DNA of 63,661 nt from Methylobacterium mesophilicum (GCF_022179445.1 NZ_BPQU01000029.1:1-63661), one strand, 5' to 3'; positions 38,654 to 48,613 are shown, counted from the first letter of the stretch. The notes: generated from the sequence alone by a model not told the origin. Program-made: numbers and translations.

Positions 38654-39253
38654 TCACGGGGCGATCCAGCTGCCGGTCCAGTCGCCCTGCCCCCGGGTCC
38701 AGGCCGCCCGGCGGTGTCCGCGGCGGTCGAGATAGAGGAAGTCCAGGCGCGCGGCCCGCACCCGGACGGCGGCGAAATGCGGCCGGCCGAGGGTCGCCGC
38801 AGTCGCCTCGTCCGGCAGCGTGTAGGCGTCGCCCGCGGGCAGCGCCGTGCCCGGGGCGGGGTCGGCGCCGTAGCAGACCCGGCTCATCGCCCGGGAGCCC
38901 GCCCAGGCTTCCTCCGCCACGGCATCGTCCGTGTGGAGCGTCGCCCGGCCCTCGATCCGGATCTGGATCTTGGCCGCCGCGTCGTAGGCGGCGAGCGCGC
39001 AGGCCGGGTTCGCCCGGATCTCGGCGGCCTTGTCGGAGCGACGGTCGCAGTGGAACCGCAGAATGCCGAATTCCGTGTCGGCGGCCCGCAGCACCACCGT
39101 GCGCAGCCGGGGACCGTCGAGCCCGAGGGTCGCCAGGGCCGGCAGGTGGAAGCCGCTCCGGCCCTGCGCGGCGCCATCCGCCAGGAGCCGCCACAGCTCG
39201 GCGAAGCTGGCGTCGAGGTCGTCGTAGTAGGCCGGCAGGGGCGCGCGGGTCAT
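38654..39253 (-). CDS. Pyridoxamine-phosphate-oxidase family protein
   Basis: A 199-residue split-barrel flavin/PLP protein. Signatures are AELWRLLADGA, LRTVVLRAADTEFGILRFHCDRRSDKAAEI, KIQIRIEGRATLHTDD and the final HRRAAWTRGQGDW. It is the last gene of a four-gene overlapping unit; its ATG overlaps the LABN gene stop. A role in lipid-sugar modification is not obvious. Confidence 0.85.
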   Translation of the reverse strand: MTRAPLPAYYDDLDASFAELWRLLADGAAQGRSGFHLPALATLGLDGPRLRTVVLRAADTEFGILRFHCDRRSDKAAEIRANPACALAAYDAAAKIQIRIEGRATLHTDDAVAEEAWAGSRAMSRVCYGADPAPGTALPAGDAYTLPDEATAATLGRPHFAAVRVRAARLDFLYLDRRGHRRAAWTRGQGDWTGSWIAP

Positions 39254-39585
39254 GCCGGGTCGCTCCGACGTCGCCGCTGCTCGCGGAAGATCAGCGCGAG
39301 GTTGCGCAGGTAGATGCCGGTGGACAGGCCCTGGCCGATGATGATCACCGGCTCCCGGCGCACGAAGCCGTAGACCAGGGTCATCAGGCCGCCCAGGATC
39401 GACAGGAACCAGAACGAGAGCGGCATCACGCTCCGGCCGGCGCGCTCGCTGGCGATCCATTGCAGGATGAAGCGGGAGCCGAACACCAGCTGAGCGATGA
39501 TGCCGAACACCACCCAGAAATCGAGCCGGGTGACGAACACGTCGTAGAAATAGTCCGGCAGATCGTGCGCGAGCTGGATCAGCAT
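39250..39585 (-). CDS. LABN (lipid A biosynthesis N-terminal) domain protein
   Basis: A 111-residue membrane protein made only of the LABN domain that otherwise precedes LpxB. Three helices: WVVFGIIAQLVFGSRFILQWIASE, PLSFWFLSILGGLMTLVYGFV and IIIGQGLSTGIYLRNLALI. RFILQW and YLRNL are the family marks. It overlaps the GT2 gene by 7 bases and the downstream gene by 4. The setting suggests an ArnE/F-like flippase or a GT2 partner; in Rhizobium an RgtE/RgtF pair has a similar composition. Confidence 0.88.
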   Translation of the reverse strand: MLIQLAHDLPDYFYDVFVTRLDFWVVFGIIAQLVFGSRFILQWIASERAGRSVMPLSFWFLSILGGLMTLVYGFVRREPVIIIGQGLSTGIYLRNLALIFREQRRRRSDPA

Positions 39586-40349
39586 CCGACATCCTGGTCT
39601 GCGGGCGTGGCGGTGTCGGGGGCGGCGATCTCGGCGGGTTGCGGGTCGGCGCGCTTGCGCCGGATCAGCCACCAGACCCCGGCGAGGTCGAGGAGCCCGA
39701 CCCAGAGCCGGTCGAACAGGCCGTAATTCGAGACGCCGGTGAGCCGGGGCCGGTCGATCACGTCGTGGTGGACCACCGAAAACCCCTCGCGCACCACCAG
39801 GGCCGGCATGAACCGGTGCACGGCGTCGAAATAGGGCAGCCGGAGATACACCGCCCGGCGGAAGACCTTCAGGCCGCAACCGGTGTCCCGGGTGGCGTCC
39901 TTGAGGATGCGCCCGCGCACGCCGTTGGCGATGCGCGATTGCAGCATCTTGAAACGCCCGTCCTTGCGGCCGCGCCGCTGGCCCTGGGCGAGCCCGGCCT
40001 GCGGGCCCCCCGCCTCCAGGGCGGCGAGCAGGGCCGGGATGAAGGCCGGGTCGTTCTGGCCGTCGCCGTCCAGCGTCGCGATCACCGGCGCCCGCGCGGC
40101 TAGAACGCCGCTGCGCACCGCCGCGGACTGGCCGCCACTGCGCGCATGCCGCACCACCCGCATCCACGGACGGCCGGAGCGGGCCGCCGCCAGGGCCGCC
40201 GGCGTGCGGTCGGTCGAGCCGTCGTCCACGTAGATCAGCTCGAAGCCGAGCGGCGCGCAGGCGGCCGCGATCTCGGCCACCAGGGGGCCGATGTTGCCGG
40301 CCTCGTTCTTGACCGGCACGACGACGCTGAGGTTCGGGGCGCCGGTCAC
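39579..40349 (-). CDS. GT2 family glycosyltransferase, ArnC/DPM-like
   Basis: A 256-residue GT-A glycosyltransferase of the polyprenyl-phosphate sugar type. The nucleotide-binding motif is VVVPVKNEAGNIG, the sugar pocket IYVDDGSTDRTP, the catalytic DxD IATLDGDGQNDP, and GCGLKVFRRAVY. A single C-terminal helix (LWVGLLDLAGVWWLI) anchors it. It would load a sugar onto a lipid carrier for the ArnT-like enzyme. The start is a GTG overlapping the ArnT-like gene stop (GTGA). Confidence 0.9.
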   Translation of the reverse strand: MTGAPNLSVVVPVKNEAGNIGPLVAEIAAACAPLGFELIYVDDGSTDRTPAALAAARSGRPWMRVVRHARSGGQSAAVRSGVLAARAPVIATLDGDGQNDPAFIPALLAALEAGGPQAGLAQGQRRGRKDGRFKMLQSRIANGVRGRILKDATRDTGCGLKVFRRAVYLRLPYFDAVHRFMPALVVREGFSVVHHDVIDRPRLTGVSNYGLFDRLWVGLLDLAGVWWLIRRKRADPQPAEIAAPDTATPADQDVGC

Positions 40350-42241
40350 GGAGTCACCCCGTAGGCGGTCACGAAGACCCGCCGGCCGGTGTTGAGGTTG
40401 AAGCCCTCGACCTCGGCGAGCGGGGCGGGCGCGCCCCGCGCCACCGGCCAGGCGGCGTTGAAGTCATCGCGGTCCCGGGCCTCCACGAACAGCAGCCGGC
40501 AGCCGCCCGCCTCCAGGAACCGCCTGGCGGCAGCGCCGTCCGGCGGGAGGGCGAGATCGGTGCCGGCCAGGAACACCAGGCTCGGCTCCCGGTAGCCGAG
40601 GCTCGCGACCTGCGGGTTCGGGCAGCCCACGCGGTCACGCAGGGCGGCGAGCCGCGGCGAGACCTTCAGGGCCGGCAGGGAGCGTTGCGCCACGCCGAGT
40701 ACCGCCGGCCCGAGCAGGCAGGAGGCGAGGATCCCGAGCACGAGGGCGCGCTCGGGCCTGCCGCCCGCGAAGGCCATCCAGGCGAGGATCGCCACCGCGC
40801 AGGCGGCGGCCAGCAGCGGCAGCGCGGCCCAGGGGAGCGTGTGGCTGTCGAGGCGCCACCCAGCCAGGCATAGGCCGAGCGTCAGCCCCACGGGGATCGC
40901 CGGCACCAACAGGGCGGTCGCCCGCGCCCCGCGCAGACGCGGATCGAGCGCGCCGCGGGACAGGGCCAGGGCGGTGAGGATGGCGAGCCACGGCATCAGC
41001 GGCAGGACGTAATGGGGCAGCTTGGTCGGCACCGCCTCGAAGATCAGCCAGGCCGGCAGGACGGATGCGATCAGGAACGCGAAGGCCGGCTCGCGCCGGG
41101 CGCGCCAGGCCAGCGGCAGGCTCATCGCCGCGAAGGCCGCGCCGGGCCAGAAGGTCGCGAAGAACGCCAGCGCGTAGGATCCGGGCGGGGCCCAGTGCCG
41201 CTCGGCCCCGCCGCCGACCTTGGCCAGCATGTCGTGACCCACCGCCTCAGCATAGAAGGCGCCGCCGCTCTTCCAGGCGATCGCCGCGAACCAGGGCGCC
41301 ACCAGCAGCAGCGTGAGCGCCAGCCCCGCCCACGGCTTCAGCGCCAGGAGCCAGCGGCCCGAGCGCGCCACCACCGACAGGATCAGAGCCGGCAGCACCA
41401 CGAACAGCGGCACCATCGGGCCCTTGATCAGGATGCCGAGCGCCATCCCGAGCCAGAAGGCGGGGAATACGGCGCGGCCCAGGACACGCGCCCTCCCTCC
41501 CCCCTCTGCGGGGGAGGGTGGCCCCCGAAGGGGGTCGGGAGAGGGGAGCGCCGGTTCCGGAAGCGTCGCGACGAGGGTGAAATCCTGCATCGTCGCGCTG
41601 CCCCTATCCCGACCCTCGCTGACGCGAGGGCCACCCTCCCCCGCAGAGGGGGGAGGGAGACGCGCGGAATACGCGGCCAGCCACACCCGGGCGAGCGCCC
41701 CGAGGCTCGCGGTGGCGCAGGCGGCGAGCAGCGCGTCGGTCTTGGCCAGATGCGCCTCGGCCGAGAGCATCAGCCCGGCGCCGTACAGGGCAGCGGCCAG
41801 CAGCGCGGGGCGGCGGGGCAGGAAGGCGAGCGCGGCCCAGTAGGCGAGCAGCACCGAGGCGGTGGCGCCGATCAGCGACGGGATGCGGTAGAGGGCGATC
41901 TGCCGGCGTGCGTCGGCCACGCCGAGCGCCTCGCCCGCCGCAACCGTGGCGGCCTGCGCCCAGTAGATCCCGACCGGCTTCTTGTGCCGGGCCTCGCCCT
42001 GAAAGCGGATGTCGACGAAGTCGCCGCTCTCCAGCATCTGCTTCGAGGCCTGGGCGAAGCGCGGCTCGTCCCGGTCCATCGGCTGCAGGGAGATCTGCCC
42101 GGGCAGGAACAGCAGCAGGCAGAGCGCCAGCAGGGCGGCCGCGGCGCGGGCATGGGTCAGGCTCAGCGCGTCGAGCCCGCGGCCGATCCGATCGACAGGT
42201 GCGCGGCGCGGAATGCCGTCGGCGGAGAGGCTGGTGGTCAT
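40346..42241 (-). CDS. ArnT-like membrane glycosyltransferase with an in-frame palindromic insertion
   Basis: A 631-residue GT-C (PMT/ArnT-type) protein with about 12 helices. Catalytic acidic motif MDRDEPRFAQASKQML (Asp58/Glu59), then KTDALLAA in the second periplasmic loop and PTKLPHYVLPLMPW. Such enzymes transfer a sugar from polyprenyl phosphate to lipid A or LPS core. Residues 195-250 (from RLPPPSAGEGG to PSPAEGGG) are encoded by a palindromic element, in frame, between two helices. ATG at 42241 gives the usual start. Confidence 0.88.
   Translation of the reverse strand: MTTSLSADGIPRRAPVDRIGRGLDALSLTHARAAAALLALCLLLFLPGQISLQPMDRDEPRFAQASKQMLESGDFVDIRFQGEARHKKPVGIYWAQAATVAAGEALGVADARRQIALYRIPSLIGATASVLLAYWAALAFLPRRPALLAAALYGAGLMLSAEAHLAKTDALLAACATASLGALARVWLAAYSARLPPPSAGEGGPRVSEGRDRGSATMQDFTLVATLPEPALPSPDPLRGPPSPAEGGGRARVLGRAVFPAFWLGMALGILIKGPMVPLFVVLPALILSVVARSGRWLLALKPWAGLALTLLLVAPWFAAIAWKSGGAFYAEAVGHDMLAKVGGGAERHWAPPGSYALAFFATFWPGAAFAAMSLPLAWRARREPAFAFLIASVLPAWLIFEAVPTKLPHYVLPLMPWLAILTALALSRGALDPRLRGARATALLVPAIPVGLTLGLCLAGWRLDSHTLPWAALPLLAAACAVAILAWMAFAGGRPERALVLGILASCLLGPAVLGVAQRSLPALKVSPRLAALRDRVGCPNPQVASLGYREPSLVFLAGTDLALPPDGAAARRFLEAGGCRLLFVEARDRDDFNAAWPVARGAPAPLAEVEGFNLNTGRRVFVTAYGVTP
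41493..41659. repeat. Palindromic element inserted in frame in the ArnT-like gene
   Basis: The ends are a perfect 32-bp inverted repeat (41493-41524 against 41628-41659). Inside, GTCGGGAGAGGGG and CCCCTATCCCGAC form a second dyad. The 167-bp element is translated as residues 195-250 and has no stop in the gene frame. A related one-arm remnant lies at 59551-59583. It looks like a Rickettsia-type palindromic element that tolerates insertion in coding DNA. Confidence 0.85.
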
Positions 42242-42323
42242 GCCCGGCCGGTCAATCAGGATCCGACGGGAAGGTCAAATGCCCTGTCATCGCGCCGTCA
42301 TCGCGCGCGGTGACGGCGCCTCG

Positions 42324-43514
42324 TCAGGACGCCGCCCGCAGGCGCGTGAAGCCGGCCTCGAGATCGGCCTGGAGGTCGGCGATGTCCTCCAACCCGATAT
42401 GGAAGCGCAGGGCCGGGCCGCCGGGCGCCCACTGGGTCGCGGTCCGGTAGCCGGCGCAGTCGAACGGGATCACCAGGCTCTCGAAGCCGCCCCACGAGAA
42501 GCCCATCCCGAACAGCTCCAGCCCGTCCAGCATCGCGGCCACAGCCGCCTCGGGCACGGGCTTGAGGATCACCCCGAACAGCCCGGAGGCGCCGGAGAAG
42601 TCGCGCTTCCAGATCGCGTGGCCGGGATCCTCCGGCAGCCCCGGATGCAGCACCCGCAACACCTCCGGGCGCGCCTGGAACCACCGGGCCATCTCGAGCC
42701 CGGCGCGGCCGTGCTCGCGCAGGCGCAGCGCCATGGTGCGCATGCCCCGGAGCGCCAGGAAGATGTCCTCCGCCCCGGCGCAGGGAGCGAGGTGATCGAA
42801 GGTGCGCCGCACCGCCGGGTAATACGCGGCGTTCGCGGAGGTCAGGCCGATCAGCAGGTCCGAGCCGCCGCTGAGATACTTAGTGCCGGCCTCGACCGCG
42901 ATGTCCACGCCGCGTTCATGGGGCGGGAACAGCAGCGGCGTCGCCCAGGTGTTGTCCATGATCACGCAGGCGCCCCGGGCATGCGCGACCTCGGCGATGG
43001 CCGGGATGTCCTGCATCTCGAAGCTCTGGGAGCCCGGCGCCTCGACCAGCACCGCCTTGGTGTTCGGGCGCATCAGCTCCGCGATGCCGGCCCCGACGGT
43101 CGGGTCGTAATAGGTGACCGCGACGCCGAACCGGACCAGGACGCCGTCGCAGAACTGCCGGGTTGGCCGGTAGGCGGAATCGGTGACGAGGAGATGGTCG
43201 CCGGCCGAGACCGCAGCCATCAGCGCGATCGTGAGGGCCGACAGCCCCGAGGGCGTCACCACGGTGCCGGCGGCGCCGGCGAGCTCCGTCCAGGCGTCGG
43301 TGAGCGAATCCATCGTGGGCGTCGCCGAGGTGCCGTAATTGTAGCGCCCGCGCCGATGCTTGATCGCGTCGTAGGTCGGATAGAGCACGGTCGAGCCGCG
43401 ATAGATCGGCGTGTTGACGAAGCCGTGTTGCGCGCCCGGATCGCGGCCCGCGTGGACGAGACGCGTCGCCGCCCCGTACTTGTCCTTGGATTCGGGCTTG
43501 GGCGTCAGGGACAT
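42324..43514 (-). CDS. metC: Cystathionine beta-lyase-like PLP enzyme
   Basis: A 396-residue Cys/Met-metabolism PLP enzyme. The PLP lysine lies in VEAGTKYLSGGSDLLIG. Other marks are GSTVLYPTYDAI, NYGTSATPTMDSLTDAW, PSGLSALTIAL, VDNTWATPLLF-like IMDNTWATPLLFPP and LRFHIGLEDIADLQADL near the end. It resembles MetC-type beta-lyases that yield homocysteine from cystathionine; a gamma-synthase-like activity is not excluded. It stands alone upstream of hicAB. Confidence 0.9.
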   Translation of the reverse strand: MSLTPKPESKDKYGAATRLVHAGRDPGAQHGFVNTPIYRGSTVLYPTYDAIKHRRGRYNYGTSATPTMDSLTDAWTELAGAAGTVVTPSGLSALTIALMAAVSAGDHLLVTDSAYRPTRQFCDGVLVRFGVAVTYYDPTVGAGIAELMRPNTKAVLVEAPGSQSFEMQDIPAIAEVAHARGACVIMDNTWATPLLFPPHERGVDIAVEAGTKYLSGGSDLLIGLTSANAAYYPAVRRTFDHLAPCAGAEDIFLALRGMRTMALRLREHGRAGLEMARWFQARPEVLRVLHPGLPEDPGHAIWKRDFSGASGLFGVILKPVPEAAVAAMLDGLELFGMGFSWGGFESLVIPFDCAGYRTATQWAPGGPALRFHIGLEDIADLQADLEAGFTRLRAAS

Positions 43515-43678
43515 TGTGGCTCTGGGATCGCGTTGCGCTGCGACACACGAAGCCCGCGGGCTTGGGCGGGGTCAAGCGTGACGCCGCTAGAGGGGTGGAC
43601 GTACGACCTCCAGATTGACCCCATGAGCCTAGGGCGGTATCAGATCGTGATATCTCGTGTGCCGAGATCGGGCGCGAA

Positions 43679-43945
43679 ATGAACAGCCGGCATGCGCGTA
43701 CTTTGCGCGCCATCTACAAGGATCCGGTGCCGGCCTCGATCGAATGGCACGCCATCGAGAGCTTGCTGCTGGCAGTCGGATGTCGGCTCATTGAAGGGAC
43801 CGGGTCACGGGTGCGTTTTGAGTACAGAGGCGTCGTGGCTGCTTTCCATCGGCCGCATCCGGCCAAGGAGGCCGCGCGCTATCAGGTGCGCGCCACACGC
43901 GAGTTTCTCATCAAAATCGGTGTCACACCGGGAGAGTCGCCGTGA
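43679..43945 (+). CDS. hicA: HicA-like toxin of a type II toxin-antitoxin pair
   Basis: An 88-residue HicA-like protein. The family's RNase fold is seen in SIEWHAIESLLLAVGCRLIEGTGSRVRFEYRG and FHRPHPAKEAARYQVRATREFL. The usual catalytic His of the GSHH-type loop is replaced: GSRVRF. It may use another residue or be inactive. It starts just after a divergent gap and its stop overlaps the antitoxin start (GTGA). Confidence 0.8.
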   Translation: MNSRHARTLRAIYKDPVPASIEWHAIESLLLAVGCRLIEGTGSRVRFEYRGVVAAFHRPHPAKEAARYQVRATREFLIKIGVTPGESP

Positions 43946-44301
43946 ACACGATGACCTATCAGGGCTTTCGTGCCCGCGTCGCGTTTGACGAGGAGGATGA
44001 GCTTTTCGTCGGCCAAATCGCTGGCATCAACGATGTGATTAGCTTTCACGCGGACACCGTGCCCGAGCTGAAGGCCGCGTTTCATGAGGCGGTGGACGAC
44101 TACACCGCGGCGTGCCGAGCGATCGGAAAGGAGCCGGAAAAGGCTTATTCCGGCAAGCTGATGCTCCGGATTGACCCGAATATCCATGCCCAGGCAGCCC
44201 GCGCGGCGGAACTCGCCGGGACGAGCCTCAATCAATGGGCCGAAGATGTCCTGCGTCGGGCGGGCTCAAACCTCATGCGGTCCGTGACCGAGGAGGCCTG
44301 A
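43942..44301 (+). CDS. hicB: HicB-like antitoxin
   Basis: A 119-residue HicB. The partial RNase-H-like N-terminal domain is YQGFRARVAFDEEDELFVGQIAGINDVISFHADTVPELKAAFHEAVDDY, followed by a ribbon-helix-helix C-terminal part (LMLRIDPNIHAQAARAAELAGTSLNQWAEDVL). The GTG at 43942 overlaps the hicA stop; MTYQGF three codons later is an alternative start. It likely represses its own operon. Confidence 0.85.
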   Translation: MNTMTYQGFRARVAFDEEDELFVGQIAGINDVISFHADTVPELKAAFHEAVDDYTAACRAIGKEPEKAYSGKLMLRIDPNIHAQAARAAELAGTSLNQWAEDVLRRAGSNLMRSVTEEA

Positions 44302-44330
44302 ACCGCCTAACGCCGACCCGGCCCCACCGC

Positions 44331-44504
44331 TCACGGCGTCTCGGGCGGATCGGAGACCGCAGCCTCCTCGTAAGCTTGCATCCAGGCGGCGTGGTCTTCG
44401 GAGCCGTCCGGATAGGGACATTCGCTCGCGGGCTTGCCGTACAGCCGGGCGTTGCGCCCCTGGATGAACGGGCTGTCGCTCGCGGTGGCCTGCACGTTGG
44501 TCAA
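44331..44504 (-). CDS. Ribosome modulation factor-like small protein
   Basis: A 57-residue protein with the RMF-like pattern ARLYGKPASECPYPDGSEDHAAWMQAYEEA (E. coli RMF is 55 residues). RMF dimerises and stores 70S ribosomes in stationary phase. The start is set by CGGGAGG (44515-44509) that lies five bases before a TTG at 44504; a longer frame starts with a GTG at 44531. It is convergent with hicB. Confidence 0.7.
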   Translation of the reverse strand: MTNVQATASDSPFIQGRNARLYGKPASECPYPDGSEDHAAWMQAYEEAAVSDPPETP

Positions 44505-44611
44505 TATCGCCTCCCGAACATTGGCACCCACTCCGCCGATTTGGGGTGGGCTTCGTTAACGGGCCGGCGGGTAATCTGTTGCCGTCTCAAGTCGCGTTCC
44601 GGGTCGTCTGC

Positions 44612-44881
44612 GTGCGTATCCTGCGTTTCCTCTTCGGCGGCGTCCTCGTGCTGGTCTCGACGGCGATCGTCGCCTTCGTCAGTGCCGACCGGATCGCCCA
44701 TCTGGCGCCCCCGGCCGTGGTGCGCGCCGCCCCGGCCGAGCCCTCGGCCACCGGGTCGCTTCCGCTGCCGGTCAAGGCTGCGCCCGCGCCGAAGGCGGCC
44801 GTGCCCAGCATCCCGAACGGGTTCGATACCGAGCGGCTCAACGCCCTGATGCGCGGCGACCCGATCCTGCCGCGCCGCTGA
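44612..44881 (+). CDS. Small membrane-anchored protein of unknown function
   Basis: An 89-residue protein with one N-terminal membrane helix (ILRFLFGGVLVLVSTAIVAFVSA) and a Pro/Ala-rich tail ending FDTERLNALMRGDPILPRR. The GTG at 44612 was taken; an in-frame GTG at 44546 would add 22 residues. The product resembles small anchored proteins near ntrC in related genomes only in size; I do not recognise it. Confidence 0.5.
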   Translation: MRILRFLFGGVLVLVSTAIVAFVSADRIAHLAPPAVVRAAPAEPSATGSLPLPVKAAPAPKAAVPSIPNGFDTERLNALMRGDPILPRR

Positions 44882-44885
44882 GCGC

Positions 44886-44941
44886 GTTCGGGGCTGCGCG
44901 CCCCGAAACCCCCGCCAAAGGGCTGAGCCCTTTGGGAACCC
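44886..44941. terminator. Hairpin cluster between the membrane gene and ntrC
   Basis: GGGGCTGCGCGCCCC-type and CCAAAGGGCT/AGCCCTTTGG hairpins (44891-44905 and 44918-44938) separate two convergent genes. They recur in the ycjX upstream element at 12029-12049. Bidirectional termination is the likely use. Confidence 0.55.
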
Positions 44942-44942
44942 G

Positions 44943-46403
<1,461 letters not shown>

Positions 46404-46451
46404 GACTCTCTACTCAGACGTCCGGCCGGGCGGCCGAAACACAAGACGATT

Positions 46452-47594
46452 TCAAGGGTCGACCGACGATTCGCGCCCGTCGCGGGCGCTCGACATCGGC
46501 AGAAGAATGCGGAACGTCGTACGGCGGGGGGCGGGATCGCACTCGACGATGCCGCCGTGGTCGCCCACGATCTTGGCAACCAATGCAAGTCCGAGGCCGG
46601 AGCCCTGCGACTTGGTGGTCACGAACGGGTCGAACAGGTCCGGAAGCAGGTCGGCCGAGATACCCGGGCCGTTGTCGCGGATCGCGACCTCGATCGGCAG
46701 GCTGACCCGCTCGCGCGAGCCCGGCACCTGCAGGCGCAGACCGGTGCGGAACGCGGTGGACAGGGTGATCTCGCCCTCGACCGCGTCCGGTCCGATCGCC
46801 TCGGCGGCGTTCTTCACCAGGTTCAGGATCACCTGGATCAACTGGTCGCGGCTGCCGAGCACCGGGGGCAGGGACGGATCGTAGGTCTCGACGAAGCGGA
46901 TATGGCGCGCGAACCCCGACTGCGCCGAGCGCTTCACCTGGTCGAGCACCCCGTGGACGTTGACCGCGCCGCGGTCGGCCGGGCGCTCGTCGCCGAACAG
47001 CTCCATCCGCTCGACGATGCGCACGATCCGGTCGGATTCGTCGCAGATCAGCCGGGTGAGCATCCGGTCCTCCTCGCCGCCGGTGCCCTCCAGAAGCTGC
47101 GCGGCGCCGCGGATGCCGGCGAGCGGGTTCTTGATCTCGTGGGCCAGCATCGCACCGAGCGCCACCATCGAGCGGGCGGCGCCGCGATGGGTGAGCTGGC
47201 GGTTCATCTTGTCCGCGATGGTGCGCTCCTGGAGCATCATCACCACGGCGTCGTCGTCGTCGGCGAGCGGCGTGGCGAACACGTCGACGCTACGCTCCAG
47301 ACCGAGGCGGGGCTGGGTCAGCTCGACCCGGTACTCGCTGACGCTGGCCCGGCGGCGCCGGACGTCGGCCACGAGCGCGATGATCGGCGACGCGAACGGG
47401 ATGATGTCGCGCAGGCGACGCCGCTGCATCAGGCGCGCGGAATAGTCGAAGAAGGCCTCCGCGGCGTGGTTGCAGTGGAGGATCCGCTCGTCGCCCCCGA
47501 TGGTCAGGACCGGCAGCGGCAGGGCGTTGAGCACGGCCTCCCCGGACATGGCGCGCCGGCCGCCGGGCTCCTGCGGAAAGGCGTCCTCGGTCAC
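46452..47594 (-). CDS. ntrB: Nitrogen regulation sensor kinase NtrB
   Basis: A 380-residue cytosolic kinase of the NtrB/GlnL type. PAS domain at about 15-125, H-box MLAHEIKNPLAGIRGAAQLLE, N-box NLVKNAAEAIGPD and C-terminal SGLGLALVAKIVGDHGG. Its start is a GTG whose codon overlaps the dusB stop (GTGA). It would pass phosphate to NtrC under PII (GlnB) control. Confidence 0.95.
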   Translation of the reverse strand: MTEDAFPQEPGGRRAMSGEAVLNALPLPVLTIGGDERILHCNHAAEAFFDYSARLMQRRRLRDIIPFASPIIALVADVRRRRASVSEYRVELTQPRLGLERSVDVFATPLADDDDAVVMMLQERTIADKMNRQLTHRGAARSMVALGAMLAHEIKNPLAGIRGAAQLLEGTGGEEDRMLTRLICDESDRIVRIVERMELFGDERPADRGAVNVHGVLDQVKRSAQSGFARHIRFVETYDPSLPPVLGSRDQLIQVILNLVKNAAEAIGPDAVEGEITLSTAFRTGLRLQVPGSRERVSLPIEVAIRDNGPGISADLLPDLFDPFVTTKSQGSGLGLALVAKIVGDHGGIVECDPAPRRTTFRILLPMSSARDGRESSVDP

Positions 47595-48613
47595 GCGGCC
47601 TCCCGGATGATCTCGGCCGCCCCGAAGGCGCGCGCCAGAAGGGCCAGCGCCACCTCGGGATCGGTGGTGGTGAGGAGGGCGGCGCGCTCGGCCGGCTCCA
47701 GCGCCCCGCCGGTCTCGGCATAGGCGGCGAGGTGCTTGCGGGCGTGGCGCACGCCCATGTGGCGGCCGTAGAGCGACAGCAGCCCGGCGTAATGCGAAGC
47801 CGCCATCCCGGCCTGTTCAGACCGCGAGGGCGGATCCGCCGGCCGGCCGGCCAGCGCCGCCGCGACCTGCCCGACCAGCCAGGGCCGCCCTGTGGCCGCG
47901 CGCCCGATCATCACCCCGGCGGCGCCGGAGGCGGCTAGGCACGCCCGGGCGCTGGCGAGGTCGACCACGTCGCCGTTGGCGATCACCGGGATCGACACCG
48001 CCTCGACCACGGGGCGGATCGCGGCCCAGTCGGCGACGCCCTTGTAGAATTGCTGCCGGGTCCGCCCGTGGACCGTGACGGCGTTGAGCCCGAGCCGCTC
48101 GGCCCGGGTCGCCAGATCGACGGCGTTGCGGGTCGCGTCGTCCCAGCCGAGCCGCATCTTGACGGTGACCGGCACCGACACCGCGCCGCGCACGGCCGCG
48201 AGCAGCCTTTCGGCATGGTCGAGGTCGCGCATCAGCGCCGAGCCCGACGCGATTCCGGTGACGATCTTGGCCGGGCAGCCCATGTTCACGTCGATCACGT
48301 CGGCGCCGCCGGCCTCCGCGAGGCGTGCGGCCTCGGCCATGGGCTCCGCCTCGCAGCCCGCCAGCTGGACCACGTGCAGGTCGACCCCGGAGCCGTCGGC
48401 CCGCAGGGTAGCCTCGTTGGCGCCGCGGGCGAACTCCCGCGCCGCCACCATCTCGGACACCACCGCGTCCGCGCCGCAGCGCCGGGCGATCCGACGCATG
48501 TGCAGGTCGGTGACCCCTGACAGGGGCGCGAGCAGGCAGAGCGGGGCGGGGGAATCCTCCCCGCGATCCGGACGTCCACGGCGCAGCGCGCTTAAATAAT
48601 GATCAGTCGCCAT
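47591..48613 (-). CDS. dusB: tRNA-dihydrouridine synthase DusB
   Basis: A 340-residue flavoenzyme that reduces uridine in tRNA. Seen: LAPLSGVTDLHMRRIARRCGADAVVSEM, VQLAGCEAEPMAEAARLAE, IDVNMGCPAKIV, FYKGVADW and VMIGRAATGRPWLVGQV. Homologues upstream of ntrBC are called NifR3. The ATG at 48613 was taken over a TTG at 48625. It is divergent from ispDF. Confidence 0.95.
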   Translation of the reverse strand: MATDHYLSALRRGRPDRGEDSPAPLCLLAPLSGVTDLHMRRIARRCGADAVVSEMVAAREFARGANEATLRADGSGVDLHVVQLAGCEAEPMAEAARLAEAGGADVIDVNMGCPAKIVTGIASGSALMRDLDHAERLLAAVRGAVSVPVTVKMRLGWDDATRNAVDLATRAERLGLNAVTVHGRTRQQFYKGVADWAAIRPVVEAVSIPVIANGDVVDLASARACLAASGAAGVMIGRAATGRPWLVGQVAAALAGRPADPPSRSEQAGMAASHYAGLLSLYGRHMGVRHARKHLAAYAETGGALEPAERAALLTTTDPEVALALLARAFGAAEIIREAA

